Below, in pieces: positions 9,388-21,879 of a stretch of 64,000 nt of DNA. Source of the stretch: Phialophora verrucosa (Eukaryota; Ascomycota; Eurotiomycetes; Chaetothyriales; Herpotrichiellaceae); assembly GCA_002099365.1 (NCBI GenBank), contig MSED01000004.1:1860001-1924000 (forward strand), in the 5' to 3' direction. A model generated the notes under the pieces. The model was not told where the DNA came from. It did not search any database and saw only the letters and a list, made by a program, of their open reading frames with translations. A program made the position numbers and the translations under genes. How positions within the stretch are numbered: position 1 is the first letter of the stretch; each line of letters begins with the position of its first letter.

Positions 9388-11927
9388 TCAGCTGGTCAGG
9401 GACTCAGTGCTGGAGCCGACCGCAGCCTCGCTTGGTACCTCGTCCCCTGAATCCGGTCTCGATTCGTCGGAGTCTTCGGGAATGGCCTCGTCAAGATCAT
9501 CAACTGCGCTAAGTTTGATCTTTGTCGCCCTCTCGAACGTATCGTACGGGGTGAGCGTGCCCAAAGCCCGTTTCATGTGCATTGGGAGGAAGGAAAGTCC
9601 GTAGACGTAGCTGGCATTAACCCAACCAAACCTGGAATTGTCAACACCGGGGTCGGTTGCAAGATGGAACTGAAACACTCACCCTTCTCGAGGAACCCCT
9701 TTGAAATCAGCACCTTGGTTGCCGTACTCGGCCTCAACCTTGTGCGGATCTAGCTCCCGGGTCACGTTGTACTTCTCTACAACAACGCCGTTGAAGTCGA
9801 CAAACGCTTTGGTGACCATGTACAACCACTTGTAAGCCAGTCGCTGTGCGTCGTCGAGGTATCCGTAGTTGATCAAACCGCTCCAGGCCAACATTTGCTG
9901 AGGAGCCCAGCCGAAGGGATAGTCCCACTGTCGGTTGGGTCGATGAATACCAACTTCTCCACGAGATTCTTCAGTCCCTGACACCAGGCCTCCGAAGGCA
10001 TCGAATTTTGGGAGTGCATTGAGGAGCAGGGAGGCGGCTTGCTTCGGCGAGGCACATCTTGCCCACATCGCCCAGAATGTCGTGGCGGTCTCGTAGGTGG
10101 TGCGCTTCTTCTCGACGGTGTCATAATCAAAGTACATTCCCTTGGCTTCGTTCCAGAGGTATTTGTCCATACGAGCTCTACGCATTCGTGCTCGTCGATC
10201 CCACGTAGCCGAAACTTCGAAACCCTGCTTGCGATTTGCCTCGGTTTGGAACTCGGTTGGAATGGACAGTCTGTCGTTGAAGTGTTTCCGAATGCACCAC
10301 GCGATGTCGACCTCGTACTTGTACAACAAGGAATTCAAATCGATCGTCGCCAGATTTGCTGCACATCCTTCCAGACGGTAAGAGGTGTCATGCCCCGATT
10401 CACGCACCGCACGATCGTGCAAGAAATACTCGTCCAGTTCGGGCTCCTTGACCTTCTCGTTGTTGTATGCCTGGACGAACTCCTCAAAAGACATCCCGTG
10501 CTTCTCGGCGTACGGGGTCAGGATGTGCACAAAGTGAGAAGCCTCTGTCTCCGGAGGGACGCCAAGGCCATCGGGCCGATACCTTGACAGACCCGTCGTG
10601 GGGTCATAACGAGGTTGTGACATCCACACATTGTAATACTCCTTGATGGCTGCTCTGATGGCCAATCGCAGAAAGTCCAACGCACCGGGTTCATGCTTGA
10701 TCTTGTCGTAAACTTTCATTGCCATGTCGGTCAAAAATGGTGGCTGCGAGCGAGTAAGGTAGTAGGAACGATTGGCGTTGAGAATCTTGCCATAATGCTG
10801 GATGCAGAAGGCAAAGTTGATCACCATGGACTTTGCCAGGTCGACCCTTCCGTTCTCAAGCAGACCCAATGACTCCATGTAGCTGTCCCAGCCGTAGAGC
10901 TCATTGAAGCGCCCACCAGGGACAATGAACGGCTCTCCTTTGAGAGTTTCCTGGCCATTGACCATCTCTTTTCTCATAGCCAAGGCCAGGATCCCGGGGG
11001 CGTGGTTAAGATTCCTGACAAAATCTGCCGTTATGGGCCCTTCCGGGAGCCAGCAGACATCGAGTCGCATGTCTGGGCGATCCTTTGCAACTTGAGTGTA
11101 GTACTCGAACTGCTCTGGACATCCAGGAGGGATGTAGATGCGCGGTCTGGGATCATCTGTCCAATCCTTGGGGTCCTTGCCTGCCTTTTCGATCGTGGCG
11201 GCGTCCAAACTTCGGGTCAAATTGTTCCAAAACTCATCTCTAATGCGACGGGACAGGCGGTCGACGGGATTTTCACTCAGACGAGAGCGGTGTATCTTGA
11301 CCAGCTTCTTGCCCAAATCTTGCGCTAGTGTCAACTCTTGTAGGAGGTTGCTGATCATGTAATTTCCACGAACTTCGGCCGTCCGATAGCCTGCGGAGGC
11401 TAATGTGCCAAGATTGATGTGCTGCAACGGAGTCAGCCTCCGTATATTGCTAGGAAAGAGTGCCAGTCTTTACCTTTGGTCCGTTGTCTTCGATGGTGAT
11501 CTGATGATTCCTGTCCACATCCTCTCGATCAAGTAGATCCCGCAAGGTGCGGTCTACGTCTACCAGCAGCTCCTGGTGTTGCTGATGATGCTCATCTATG
11601 AGACACCCACGTCAGAAAACATGTAGGGATCGGTGGGCATGGGGGTCAACCGGCACATACCGTGACTAGTTCTCCGAGCAGGATAATCGCCTTTGCCTAG
11701 GCCAAGAGGGCTTTCTCGAGCAGCTTTGATGTACTGCATCAGTCAGCAGGGCGAACGCAGACTGAGGATTGGTATCGACAAACCGTGGTGACTGCTCTAT
11801 TTCTTGAACCAAGGAGTTGACGTCTCACGGCTTCCTCATCGTAGTAGAGTGACGGCGATGAATAAGGGTCGCGGCGCTCGAGAGACGAACTCCGCCGGCG
11901 GTGTTTCACCCCATCTGGCAAGCTCAT
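9388..11927 (-). CDS. treB: neutral trehalase (alpha,alpha-trehalase, GH37)
   Basis: A cytosolic enzyme splitting the stress and storage sugar trehalose into two glucoses. Five exons: 11784-11927, 11661-11733, 11474-11595, 9683-11421 and 9388-9631. Introns are 50, 65, 52 and 51 bp, all phases consistent, giving 773 residues (relatives about 750). The N-terminus carries RRRSSS (residues 10-15), a PKA-type site that in yeast and Aspergillus relatives activates the enzyme. The calcium-binding segment DVDRNHQITIEDNGPK is near residues 98-113. Both trehalase signatures are present: PGGRFNELYGWDSY at about 281-294 and QWDYPFGWAPQ at about 611-621. There is no signal peptide, separating it from acid trehalase. 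The first intron has a less common gtttgt donor. The C-terminal tail beyond the catalytic fold is acidic and serine-rich. Confidence 0.96.
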
Positions 11928-13588
11928 GACCAACAGCTGAGATACTCAAAGGTGTAAATTCCGATGAATAGAAAAAGCAAGAGCGTTTATAGACAGTGAG
12001 GTAGGGCCCAGGAGTAAGAACTAAACGATCGGTATGTGTACCGGCTGATTAACGCAGCGTCTGAGCAGAAAGGGGACAACGATTAGAGTTGCGGATTCAA
12101 TGTTTTGGCGATGATGACAGGGGAGATGATGTCGATTTCAGAGCTCGGACCCGCTGAAAAATCTCCAATTTCTGATTGAAAAAGGTTTTGTGGCTGCAGC
12201 CGGGGCTCCCGGGGTTAAGAGATAGGATCCAAGTAGGTTTGCAGGGAACGCGATCGAGCCAATTCAGAGCACACGACCACCAGACTGGAGGGGAGCGAGG
12301 GAATTGTCGTAAGAATTAGGGTAGGTAAAGGTCAGACTGTCACGAGTGTCTTTGGTGATGGCGAGAGGGATGTCAAGTTGCGGAAGATTGGCCGAGTGCC
12401 CCTCTATTATTGTGTTGTCCTTGCCCGTCAGGTCTGCCACAAAAGCAAGAAGGACGCAGGTGAACGTGGGAGGAGCGACTTCGAGTTGGGACAAAAGAAG
12501 GTCAGGTGCGACACAAAAATGAAGTCGAACATTATTGTTCTTACTTGTTACCTCGACAAAGTCGCTACTTCACTTGCAAGTTTCTTTTGTTTCAATTTAC
12601 TCGAAGGAGATTGGTCCTCTCGCTCCAATCGAGTCAGTGCTGGAGTCCTGCACAGATTGGAAAAATTCACGAGAAATGGCACTCAAACCGATGATCAATG
12701 CAGGTGTGACTTGTCCAGAACGCGGGCGGTACCTGGTGCTTGGAGGCGGTCAGGTACCGTGACAACACAGAAGAGGGCAGATATCCCCATTTGAATATCT
12801 CGCCGAGTGTTATCTTTTCGGAGTCCGTGGGTTGCAGCCGCACCGTGCCTTGTGACCTGTCCAGATTGCGGAAGACCCAGATCAATGCAGGTCCGGAAAT
12901 CAGTGGCACCAACAAATTGGCCCTCTTCCAATCTCAACTCACAAGCCCAGATTCTGTCGTCCTTGATCAGGCTCAGCCTTGCTGTTTAGGCTCGACGAGA
13001 GCCCCATATCTATATCCAGAACGGAACCCTCCATCGCTTGTGTGTTTGTGTAACGGCACACGACCAATCGGTCAACCCAGGTGGCCGACGCTCCATCCCA
13101 CTTCGCTTGACTTTCGCCATGCACTGCACCTGCAGGCGACCGGCCCGCGCTAAGTCATCCACCAACCAGCTTCGTGGAAAAGTTATCAAGATTATTGTGA
13201 TGCTGCGTCTGCATTCGAGGAACAAAGTACAGATTGTTGGCGCATCTGGCTGGTTTCCGCCACAGGCGAGAATGCCAACACTGTAGTTCGCCGCATGGCA
13301 GGAGCACTTTAAGACTGGAACTTTGTAAGAGATGTGTTTCCGGCATATCTCTCGTGCTCACCGCCCATGCCAGACCTCTCCGTCCTGCTTAGACCGCCAT
13401 CTGTTCCATGCAAGACTCCTGCTTGTCCTTAACAGAAGGCACCACTCTGGCACACCACCCGCACCAACTCCGTACTGCCCCTGTACGCTCTCTTTGCAGA
13501 TACTTGCCGCTTTCACGTTCGTCTGCATACTCGTAGGTGCAGGCTCCAGTTTTGATTCTCCTCTTGACCTTTTTCTTGAGAACGCCTC
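11928..13588. other. long intergenic region upstream of trehalase
   Basis: 1.66 kb between the trehalase start and the 3' end of the F-box gene. The proximal 480 bp holds the stress-response-type elements listed separately. The distal part shows only short frames without recognisable products, and one TACTCGTA octamer at 13528. Confidence 0.5.
12071..12403. promoter_or_regulatory. cluster of four STRE-type elements upstream of trehalase
   Basis: AGGGG occurs at 12071-12075, 12119-12123 and 12289-12293, and its complement CCCCT at 12399-12403. These lie 144 to 476 bp upstream of the trehalase start. AGGGG is the stress-response element bound by Msn2/4-type C2H2 factors, which control neutral trehalase in yeast. 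The pentamer is short, so only the clustering is suggestive. Confidence 0.4.
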
Positions 13589-14911
13589 CTATACCCTCCT
13601 GTAGATGGTTAGCAATAAGATCTTTGTAGCTCTAGGGCGAGGAATACGAACGACTTCCTGTTGGAGATATCCGGGCTTGTTGCTAGACGAATCAGGTGTG
13701 CTCACTCGACTGAGGCTATGTCCGTCATAATCCCCAGTATCGTGAGGCTTGTCCTCCGAACAGTCGGTTTCAACCCAGCATACTGCTTCGCTACTTGTGT
13801 CTAAGCAAGACCCCCCGCGCCCGCACTTCTGACCTTGATTACCCAGGCCTAGCCCCGTACCGAGTCCGCCACCAATATGCGTACTGTAGCGTGAGCGCCA
13901 TGTGAATACCCTCTGATAGGTGGTGTCTGCAGCTCGTAGATTTCCTCCGCAGGGAGCGCACAGAAACACACCGCGAGACTCGCAGGTACAAGGTCCACGG
14001 AGAAAGGCCGATGAGGTGAAAGCATGAGGAGTGTCCTCGAAATTCTCCAACCGTGGTACGGCGTCAGAAGCAGAAGAACCGGAAAATGATCGTTCGGACC
14101 GCACGGAGCTGGCACTGGATGCTGGTAGAAGGTCAATCGATTCCTCAGGGGGGCTAAGAGCGTGAAAGTGTGCTTCGATCGGCGCATCAAGGCATGTCTT
14201 GCATAATCTGCGTAGTCGCTCCTTAAGTCTGATGTTGCTAAGAGGTTTGACGGCGCAGTTCCGACAGACAATTGTCCCACATTTTCGACATGGGCCGACC
14301 AGGTCTCGAGCACAAGAGCTGATCTTGCTTGAAACGCCGATTGAAGCGTACAGTCCTACAGGCTGTGTATGCAACCAACCTCCCGCGTTGGCTTCGGCGG
14401 GGGTCTGCGTCTGCGAGACTGCGAGACCCCGCGTCCATGGTGTAGCACTGGGAAGCTCCTCTACATGGGATCTGTCTCTTTGCGCCGACAGTGCTTCTGC
14501 CAGCATCGGCCTCCCGTCATGGACGCATCGAAGTGACTGAGACTTCAATTGGTGGGCGTACTGCGTGAGGCTCGCATGTACGCTATGACAGGTCGCTGCC
14601 AAAGCGTGTAAGTCATTGAGGTCGAGATGGGACGACAAGGACAGAGCAACACTAGAAGTACTGGGTTAGTATCTAGGGGAGGTCAATTGACCATCCGATG
14701 CGTACGGGTAGCATGTCAGAGCGGCCGCCAGTTTGTTGGTAGTCAATGATTGGATCATGATCTTCTGGGTATTGCCAGGCCTGTTCGCTGGAGCGGAGTC
14801 TGCCTCCGCAGCCATTCTCAGCTGACCGTGAGAGTAGGATGGACCTGTATCGAAGCGCGATCGACTGCGGGCTGAGTACTCGTCGTCCTCCAGATCGCAG
14901 AACACCGCCAT
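13589..14911 (-). CDS. F-box-like protein with cysteine-rich zinc-binding modules
   Basis: The main exon is 13589-14651. A first exon, 14706-14911, is joined across a 54-bp intron with donor gtacgc and a good branch site actaac. Joining gives CYPVALSLSSHLDLNDLHAL, an F-box-like helix pair that would bind Skp1 in an SCF ubiquitin ligase. Next come two cysteine clusters: CRKCGTIVCRNC...LCKTC (exon-2 residues about 118-150) and CTCESRGVFLCAPCGGNL (about 215-232). They are followed by DTTYQRVFTWRSRYSTHIGG and a GLGTGLGLGNQGQKCGRGG segment that I recall as conserved in a fungal family of unknown function. The protein is about 422 residues if the start at 14911 is right; the first 60 residues are weakly supported. 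The role as substrate receptor is inference. Confidence 0.72.
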
Positions 14912-15833
14912 GTCGCCATTTGAATGCAGCCAAGCGAGAGCCAAGACAGGACAGGTATGGAGTAGATCGAGGCAAGATGTGGATTGTAGACAAGTGACGA
15001 GGAAAAGATGAACACTTAACGATGGAAGCAGAATCTTGTAACCTGCGGGAGAAGACGAAGTTGGATGTTGAGGTACCGTACGGAGGAGGACAATCGGAGT
15101 GGTGAGGGGAGAAGCCAGGCAGATGATCGGACATCGTCATGCAGTAAATGGCTTCGAAGACGAGACTTTGGGGAATCGACTTACCCCTCCACGGCCTGTA
15201 ACCCCTGAGCCCCAAAGGCCCAGAAACCAAGTGCCCATACGCTCATGGCTCGGTAGGCATGGAGGCCAAGGGGCGGCTGGAAGACCATTCCGGCCACTCA
15301 ACGCCTCCCCGAAGTCCACACGAGTATCTCGTACGATTAGAATTGAGCGGGTGCACTCCTCACGTGTACATTATCTAGCCCCGTAGTGTCCAGAGCAAAT
15401 AGGTTCTAGCTCAATCCTTCTGATGGCTCTCTGAGTATAAAAGCCGAATTATGCCCTGTGAGGCTGGACAAATCAGACAAATCAGGAAAATTCTTGGTCA
15501 TACTCGTACTATTCCAGACATCCATCACGCTAATCGAGAAGGATTTTGTCAACACTTCACAGTACAAGGGGCTCGTACTCTGTAAGCCGAGGCACCGTAT
15601 TTCGTATGCACGAGCATTCGCATCGCATCAGCTCTAAGATAGCAAGTTTCAAATGCCGTCCGGGCATAAGCAGCCATTGTTAAACGACACCACCTTCCCA
15701 TCGTATAATAGCTGGGCAAAATCGAGGGTCAGCAGCTCTTGGCCGTCGCGAACATCTTCATAAGAGCTTAACCTCCCAGACTTCCTCCTCGAGTAACACA
15801 TCAGGAACTGGACCACGACGACGAATCGACAAG
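14912..15833. other. divergent promoter region
   Basis: It separates the F-box gene (minus) from the aldehyde dehydrogenase (plus). It contains a TACTCGTA octamer at 15501 and an AT-richer stretch before 15700. No gene was recognised. Confidence 0.45.
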
Positions 15834-17495
15834 ATGACTTCAGTCAAACTGCCAGAATTCAAGACCACCCCGGTCGAACAGATCCCTTCCATCGTCTCTC
15901 GACTACGGAAGACTTTCTTTTCGCAGAAGACTCGTCCTGCAGAGTTTCGCATCAAGCAGCTTCGGAAGCTGTACTGGGCTATCACCGACCACGAAAAGGA
16001 ACTGTTGGAAGCATTGGCGAAGGATTTGCGGAAGAGCACTTTCGAATCTTTCACCGGGGAAATCAACTGGACGCAAAATGATATCGTCTTCCAGACTCGG
16101 AACCTTGAGAAGTGGATGAAAGATGAGAAGCCTACGGACATCGCCTTCGCAAACAGGCTCGTCAGCCCTCGAATCCGAAAAGATCCCCTCGGTGTTGTAC
16201 TCGTGATTGGGTAAGCTATTTAGACCGTCATTGCGTGCTGCTGGGACTGATGCTGTGCCAGAGCGTTCAACTTCCCGGTCAATTTGTCCTTCGGCCCCAT
16301 GATAGGAGCCATTGCGGCCGGCAACACCGTGGTCCTGAAGCCATCCGAACAATCTCCTAACTGCGCGGCTGTCATGCAAAAGATCATGGAATCAGCTCTC
16401 GATCCAGACTGTTACGCCTGTGTCCAGGGAGCGATCCCTGAAACTTCAGCCTTGCTTGAGCAACGGTGGGACAAGATTTTCTTTACCGGTTCGGAGCGAA
16501 CGGCAAAGGTTGTTGCTCAGGCAGCTGCAAAGACACTTACTCCTGTGGCCCTTGAGCTTGGAGGGCGGAATCCCGCCATTGTCACCAAGAAGGCTGACAT
16601 ACGCCTAGCTGCACGACGTCTGCTGTGGTCGAAGACTATGAATGCTGGCCAAGTGTGCATTAGCCAGAATTGCATCTTGGCTGACAAAGATGTTGTGCCA
16701 ACCCTGATCAAAGAATTGGGGGCCGCGCTGAAGGAGTTTTTCCCTAACGGTGCGAAGTCGAGTCCCGACTTTTCGAAGATCGTCAACGAGAGATCTTTTG
16801 ATCGAATCAAGAATATGTTGGACAATACGAAGGGCAAGATCGTCCTAGGAGGCACCATGGACCGCGACACCCTTTTCATCGAGCCCACTGTCGTCCTGCT
16901 CTCCCACAAAGACAAAAGCGACTCACTCCTCGTCGAAGAATCATTCGGACCCTTGATACCCATTATGCCGGTCGAGAACTTGGATCAAGCGATAGCGCTT
17001 GCCAACGAACTCCACGAGACGCCGCTGGGCGTGTACGCGTTCGGGTCTAAGACTGAGACTGATAAGATCCTTGCCGGCACAAGATCTGGTGGTGCCAGCG
17101 TCAATGATGGCTTCTTCCATGGAATCATACCAAACCTGCCATTTGGAGGCGTGGGAGATTCCGGAACAGGAGCGTATCGTGGGAAAGCTTCGTTTGACTG
17201 CTTCACCCATCACCGCTCAATAACATATACGCCAAGCTGGATGGAAAGTCTGCTTGCAGTAAGGTACCCGCCTTATACTGGTACAGGCAAGCTGGAGCAG
17301 TTCAACAAGATGGGACTCCTCAAGCCCGACTTCGACCGAGCCGGTAATCGGAAAGTTGGACTCTTCTGGTACTTGCTTACGCTCGGATCTGGGACCATAG
17401 GGGGAGGCGCATTCCGCGCGGTTCTACTAGCTGGCATTACTGTTCTTGCGAAAGCCTACCAGGACGGCAAGATAGCTCTGCCAGTCAGCAAGTGA
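15834..17495 (+). CDS. fatty aldehyde dehydrogenase, ALDH3/Hfd1-like, C-terminally anchored
   Basis: It oxidises long-chain aldehydes to fatty acids with NAD(P). Exons 15834-16210 and 16262-17495, with a 51-bp intron in phase 2, give 536 residues. Catalytic residues are clear: Glu224 in LELGGRNP and the nucleophile Cys258 in GQVCISQNC, spaced 34 apart as usual. The NAD-binding core (PLGVVLVIGAFNFPVN) spans the splice junction, and FFTGSERTAKVV is the family's 'FTGS' motif. After the catalytic domain (to about residue 450) comes a hydrophobic C-terminal stretch, with LFWYLLTLGSG and AVLLAGITVLA, that should insert into a membrane, as in yeast Hfd1 and mammalian ALDH3A2. The location is therefore probably ER, mitochondrial outer membrane or lipid droplets. 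The short N-terminal domain start fits ALDH3 rather than ALDH1/2. Confidence 0.93.
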
Positions 17496-18131
17496 TAAGT
17501 GCACAATGTGGGTGTATGTATCACTAGAGGAACGGCTCGGGAAACCATAAGGGTATTTATTAGCAAATGGAAGAGATACGGAGTACTTGTTAAAGATTCT
17601 ATGCATACACAGTAATCTTCATGGCTTGGCTGTAGTTGGCGCGCCTCTGGCCTCTCGCGATGGTGAACATGCTCCTTGCCCGCCACTTCATTGTCAACGG
17701 GCTAGGCACACGCACAGCCACAGATCCCTAAGCCGCCCACGGCGCTTAAACCGCCTAGAAATGCCATCCCAGGGTCCAGGGCATGCGTCATCGGCACGGA
17801 CAGGCCGCCCAACAAGCTTAACGAGCTTCCCATCATCCATCCCGCATGATCTCACGTCCCACGATCACCATCTGCTGCTTGGGATTGGATACATTGATCA
17901 CCGCATTGCAACCCTGCAAGCCTGTGCAAAGTGCTCCCGTATCTACGTGGAATTATTTTGACCGAGACAAAGCAACCGCCAAAACTCCCTCCTCGTGAAA
18001 TTGGCCTCTCATTCTTATCCGTTCCACCACACCACAGTCGTTCCCTCACCTACAGGCCCTACAAGACCTCGTCGGCGTTGCAAGCGCGCACGCGAGTCGT
18101 CCCCAAGGCCAGCCCGAAGGCACCATATATC
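17496..18131. other. intergenic
   Basis: The 3' end of the aldehyde dehydrogenase and the promoter or leader of the oxysterol-binding protein gene. The frame of the next gene is open back to 17931 with an ATG there, but the product upstream of 18132 looks like leader sequence. Confidence 0.45.
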
Positions 18132-19945
18132 ATGACCTCAACCTCGAATACACCTTTTGCTACGCCTGCGACATCTAACCCCAACTCCAGGCCGAGCACA
18201 CCCACCTCGTCGACCCCTCCCACCGGCGCCCTTGTGCCGTCAGACAACGACCTGCGGGATGATTCTTCCAAGCTGAGAACATTTCTGGGCTTGCTCAAAA
18301 AGTATGTCACGCAGAAAATAGTCCATTTCCGACCCTCGGACTGGAGCGAGTACTATCCCAACGCGTGGGAATTTATGCTAACATAACCGGGCACTCTTTC
18401 AGGTTTATCGGCGTCTCAGATATCGCAAATGTTCGCTTCTCATTACCTTCGCAGTTAATAGAACCTATACCAAACTTAGGTACGGCTTCTCGGTGAACTC
18501 GACCTTACAGGAGAGCGGGGGCGTTGACAAGATGTAGAATACTGGCACTATCTGGACAGGCCGGAGACATTTGTCAGGTGAGGCTATCAGTCCGCAACAG
18601 TCATATGGTCAGACGAATCTTTTCTGACACGGGAGGCAGTATAGGGAGATCAAATGAGCCTCTCGGGCGCATGCTGGAAGTCCTGCGATTTTGGTTTACC
18701 AAGGACTTAGTGAGTTGAACAGCATGTTACACTAGGGAGGTCGATTCTAAGAGACGCTTGCAGAAATATGTCAAGGGAAAGCCTTGCAAACCATACAACT
18801 CGACGCTCGGCGAGTTCTTCAGGGTATGCCCCAGATTCCTTCATTTCCACCTGTCTTCAACTCAACACATCTACCAAAAAGATTCGGTATCAGAGCACGA
18901 ACCGCTGACAATCCTCGCTCACCAGTGTGTTTGGGAAATCAAACAGTCTGCCCCTCCCATATCAGAACCATCCAAAGCACCACCACAACCACCTGGCGAC
19001 CCAAGTCAACCCCTGGCAAATGGAAACGCCGACGCAAAGACCACCGACAATGAACCAATCCGAGTCTCCTTTCTCACAGAACAGACTTCTCACCACCCGC
19101 CCGTCTCAGCATACTGGTATGACTGTCCTCAACTAGGCATCAGCGCGCGAGGCTACGATCAAATCTCGGCCAAATTCACAGGCACATCGGTGCGCGTCAC
19201 GCCGGGGGTCTTCAATCGGGGTATCTTCATCACTCTTGCGCAACGCAACAATGAGGAATACCAACTCGTCCACCCGGCCGCCTCACTAGGCGGCCTCCTC
19301 CGCGGGTCCCTCTATATCTCCGTGGCCGACACCTGCAGCATAACCTGCCCTCAGACCCGGCTAAAATGTCTGCTCACCTACGTGGAGGAATCCTGGTTCG
19401 GCAAAGCTCAAAATCGCGTCCACGGGCTGATCTTCCGCTACGACCCCACAGATGACAAGTACACGCGGGTCAAAGACGTGCCCGACAAGGACATCCTTGC
19501 CAAAGTTGAAGGCTGCTGGCAAGAGCAAATCACCTACACGATCCCCAACTCTGCAGCGGTCAAGGAGTCGAAAACCCTCGAGCCGACTTCCGACAAACAA
19601 CTCCTCATTGACCTCCAGCCTTTGTACCCTGTCCAGAAAACATGTCCCTCCCCGGATGAGCAGCTGCCGAACGAATCTCGCACCTTCTGGGCAGACGTCA
19701 CCACCGCGATCAACGAGAAACGATACAGCGATGCAACCAGGGTAAAGCAGGACCTTGAACAGGCGCAGCGGGACAAGGCCGCCAAGCGGAAAGAACTCAA
19801 CGTCGACTTTCGGCCTCGATTCTTCACTGGCGTGACCGAACCGAGCGGAAAGCCAGAGTTGACAGAGTACGGCAAAGAGGTTCTCAAAGGCATGCGCGAG
19901 GGCAAGTACGGGATCAATTTTGTGCCGGAGCCAGGGATCGACTGA
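18132..19945 (+). CDS. oxysterol-binding protein-related lipid transfer protein (Osh6/7-like)
   Basis: A cytosolic lipid exchanger working at membrane contact sites. Six exons: 18132-18301, 18403-18479, 18538-18577, 18640-18709, 18764-18823 and 18926-19945. Five introns crowd into the first 800 bp, and all phases close, giving 478 residues. After about 45 disordered Ser/Thr/Pro residues the ORD domain begins. Visible are FIGVSDIANVRFSLPSQLIE (lid and strand), LGRMLEVLRFWFTKDL, KPCKPYNSTLGEFFRCVWE and the family fingerprint EQTSHHPP (canonical EQVSHHPP, with Val to Thr here). No PH, ankyrin or GOLD domain is present, so it is a short-form OSBP. Phosphatidylserine/PI4P or sterol/PI4P are the known cargoes; which applies here is not decided. 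The reading frame stays open through the last intron (18824-18925), so a naive single-exon model would insert 34 false residues. Confidence 0.92.
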
Positions 19946-21246
19946 GTAGCCATGTACAGTAGAACGCACGGTCAGGCTCGCAGGGTGTTAGCGGCAAGGG
20001 TAAGGCGAGGCAGAGCGAGGCGTTTAAGAGGAAGCCGTAAAGGTAGGTACGTGGGTCGAGGTTGGTACTGTAGGTAGTTAGGACGACTCCAGCGGATAAA
20101 TAGACGGGCAACACATATATATCATATCACATGTCATGGGTCGTGGTCATATATGTGGCGAGCAAAGTCGGAGTCGTGTCACGTCAGTGGTAAGAGTAGG
20201 ATTAAGAGTAGGGAGAGGACTAGAAGCCCTGCTCGAGTAATATGCCTGACGGATTGGATCAACCTCAGTCGTATGCGCGCGAAGACGAAGAACCCTATGC
20301 AGAGGCACGATAGGTACAGTGACATTTGGAACTCGACGCTGATACAGTAAAGACACCCACCGCGGCTTCCACGGACATTCACTCAGGCTTGTATTAACGC
20401 ACACTCCAAGATACATACGCATATACAGATCAGATGTACGGACATAGATACAAATGTACCTTACCAACCTTCTTTGATCTCCCCCCCAACGCGATGTAAC
20501 TTGGGTGTCCGTTTTACATATATAGTCATGGTAACTCGACTCGACCCCAGCAAGTCCAGGTATGCAAGTAGAAGTGCTGGCGAGTCCCCGTCGAGTGGAC
20601 GGATCATAAACTCCATGGCAGGAACGACCTTGTTTCTCCCATATATAGTTCGCGGCACCCTCAGGCGTGTTGTGTTGTCTGCGATCGCGGATGTAATTAT
20701 ATACTCCGACGAGTAGCTCCGACGATTTGAATGTTTGATTCGAATGGAAGGAAGGAAGGAATGGGGAGAAACAAATACACGTCAGAAATACACCTACCGA
20801 GGTGTTGTGGCTCTGTGGCAGTCATGCTGTCACGGTCTCTCTCCCCCCCTCTGGATCGAAATTTCTTTTCATATTGAAGATAGGAAAATATTCGTCTTTC
20901 ATTCAATCGCTGAGAGACTCCTGTACTAACTACACACATAAATAGATGTCCGCGAGCCACGCTGTTGGCCCTCGAATAAAATACGCAGTCAGTATGGAAG
21001 CCCAGCCCATAATGGTGTGAGCAAGTTCGCCCACACTTGCAGTGGGTGGTTCTGGGTCCACCGGAAAACGCCTGCTTCGTGGATCTCATCCATGCGTCCG
21101 TCATTCTTCTCGATGAAGCAATCAAGCAATCGGACATGCAATCAATTGGTGCTAGAAGAGAAAAAAACACACTAGGCTAACAAAAACAATTGACCGCAAC
21201 GCCACCAGATGTGCTTTCCCTGGGGAACGGAGTTCGAGTTCCCGCA
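19946..21246. other. convergent intergenic region
   Basis: 1.3 kb between two converging 3' ends. It has short AT repeats (atatatat near 20115) and a ggaa run at 20749-20762. No gene or structured RNA was recognised. Confidence 0.5.
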
Positions 21247-21879
21247 TCAGGGAGTGATGGCAGGGGAGCCGGAACTCTTCGAGTCAGAGTCCGTGTTGTC
21301 CAGCATTTGCAACACCTTCTCATCCCGGCTCGTCATGTTCGAGCCAGATCTCAAGCGTGCGGCCTCCCGCTTGGCCAAGATCTCGTTCCACGCCTCGGGG
21401 TTCAGCGCGCGATTCGACTCTGCGAAGGCGGGAGCAGTGGCAGTCGCGGTGACGGCGTGGATGGCGGCACCGACCGATCCACCTGGTAGATATTCGGCGT
21501 CGACTTCTGGGATGGGGCTGTCGATGATACTCCGCCGGGCCTCTCGTTTGGCCTGGCGGATTTCATGCTGTGTTTGGAACTCGTTGTGGTGTTTGGCAAA
21601 GATCGGGACGTGTTTGTCGAGGAAAGTCGCCGTCGCGGCTAATGGATGAGGCGTCGAGATGTGTATGCGATGCAAGTGGTGGAGATGGCTCTCGTGGCCC
21701 TCGGGCTGCCATGACGCGTCACTGGGGTTTTGTGACGGTGACGGAGCTGACGCGATAACGTATGCTGGAGATGGGTGCACGAATGCGGATGGTGGAGGTG
21801 GCATGGCGATCTTCATGTTTGATCTCGTCGATGAGCGGGTAGAACTCAAGGCCAGAGACTCTTCTGATGCGGAAGCCAT
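21247..21879 (-). CDS. hypothetical protein, 210 aa
   Basis: A single exon without a recognised domain. The N-terminal third is rich in Ser and Pro (MPPPPSAFVHPSPAYVIAS). The middle has a histidine-rich run (HESHLHHLHRIHISTPH) followed by an amphipathic, basic helix (QTQHEIRQAKREARRS). The C-terminal part, NPEAWNEILAKREAARLRSG then DEKVLQMLDNTDSD, also looks helical. There is no signal peptide or membrane span. The coherent helices and the absence of stops support a real gene, but conservation is untested. It converges on the oxysterol-binding protein gene. Confidence 0.55.
   Translation of the reverse strand: MASASEESLALSSTRSSTRSNMKIAMPPPPSAFVHPSPAYVIASAPSPSQNPSDASWQPEGHESHLHHLHRIHISTPHPLAATATFLDKHVPIFAKHHNEFQTQHEIRQAKREARRSIIDSPIPEVDAEYLPGGSVGAAIHAVTATATAPAFAESNRALNPEAWNEILAKREAARLRSGSNMTSRDEKVLQMLDNTDSDSKSSGSPAITP

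Noticed and set aside
14673..15230. 185-codon minus-strand frame upstream of the F-box gene
   Set aside because: It is in a different frame from the exon that joins in phase to the F-box helix and has no recognisable features.
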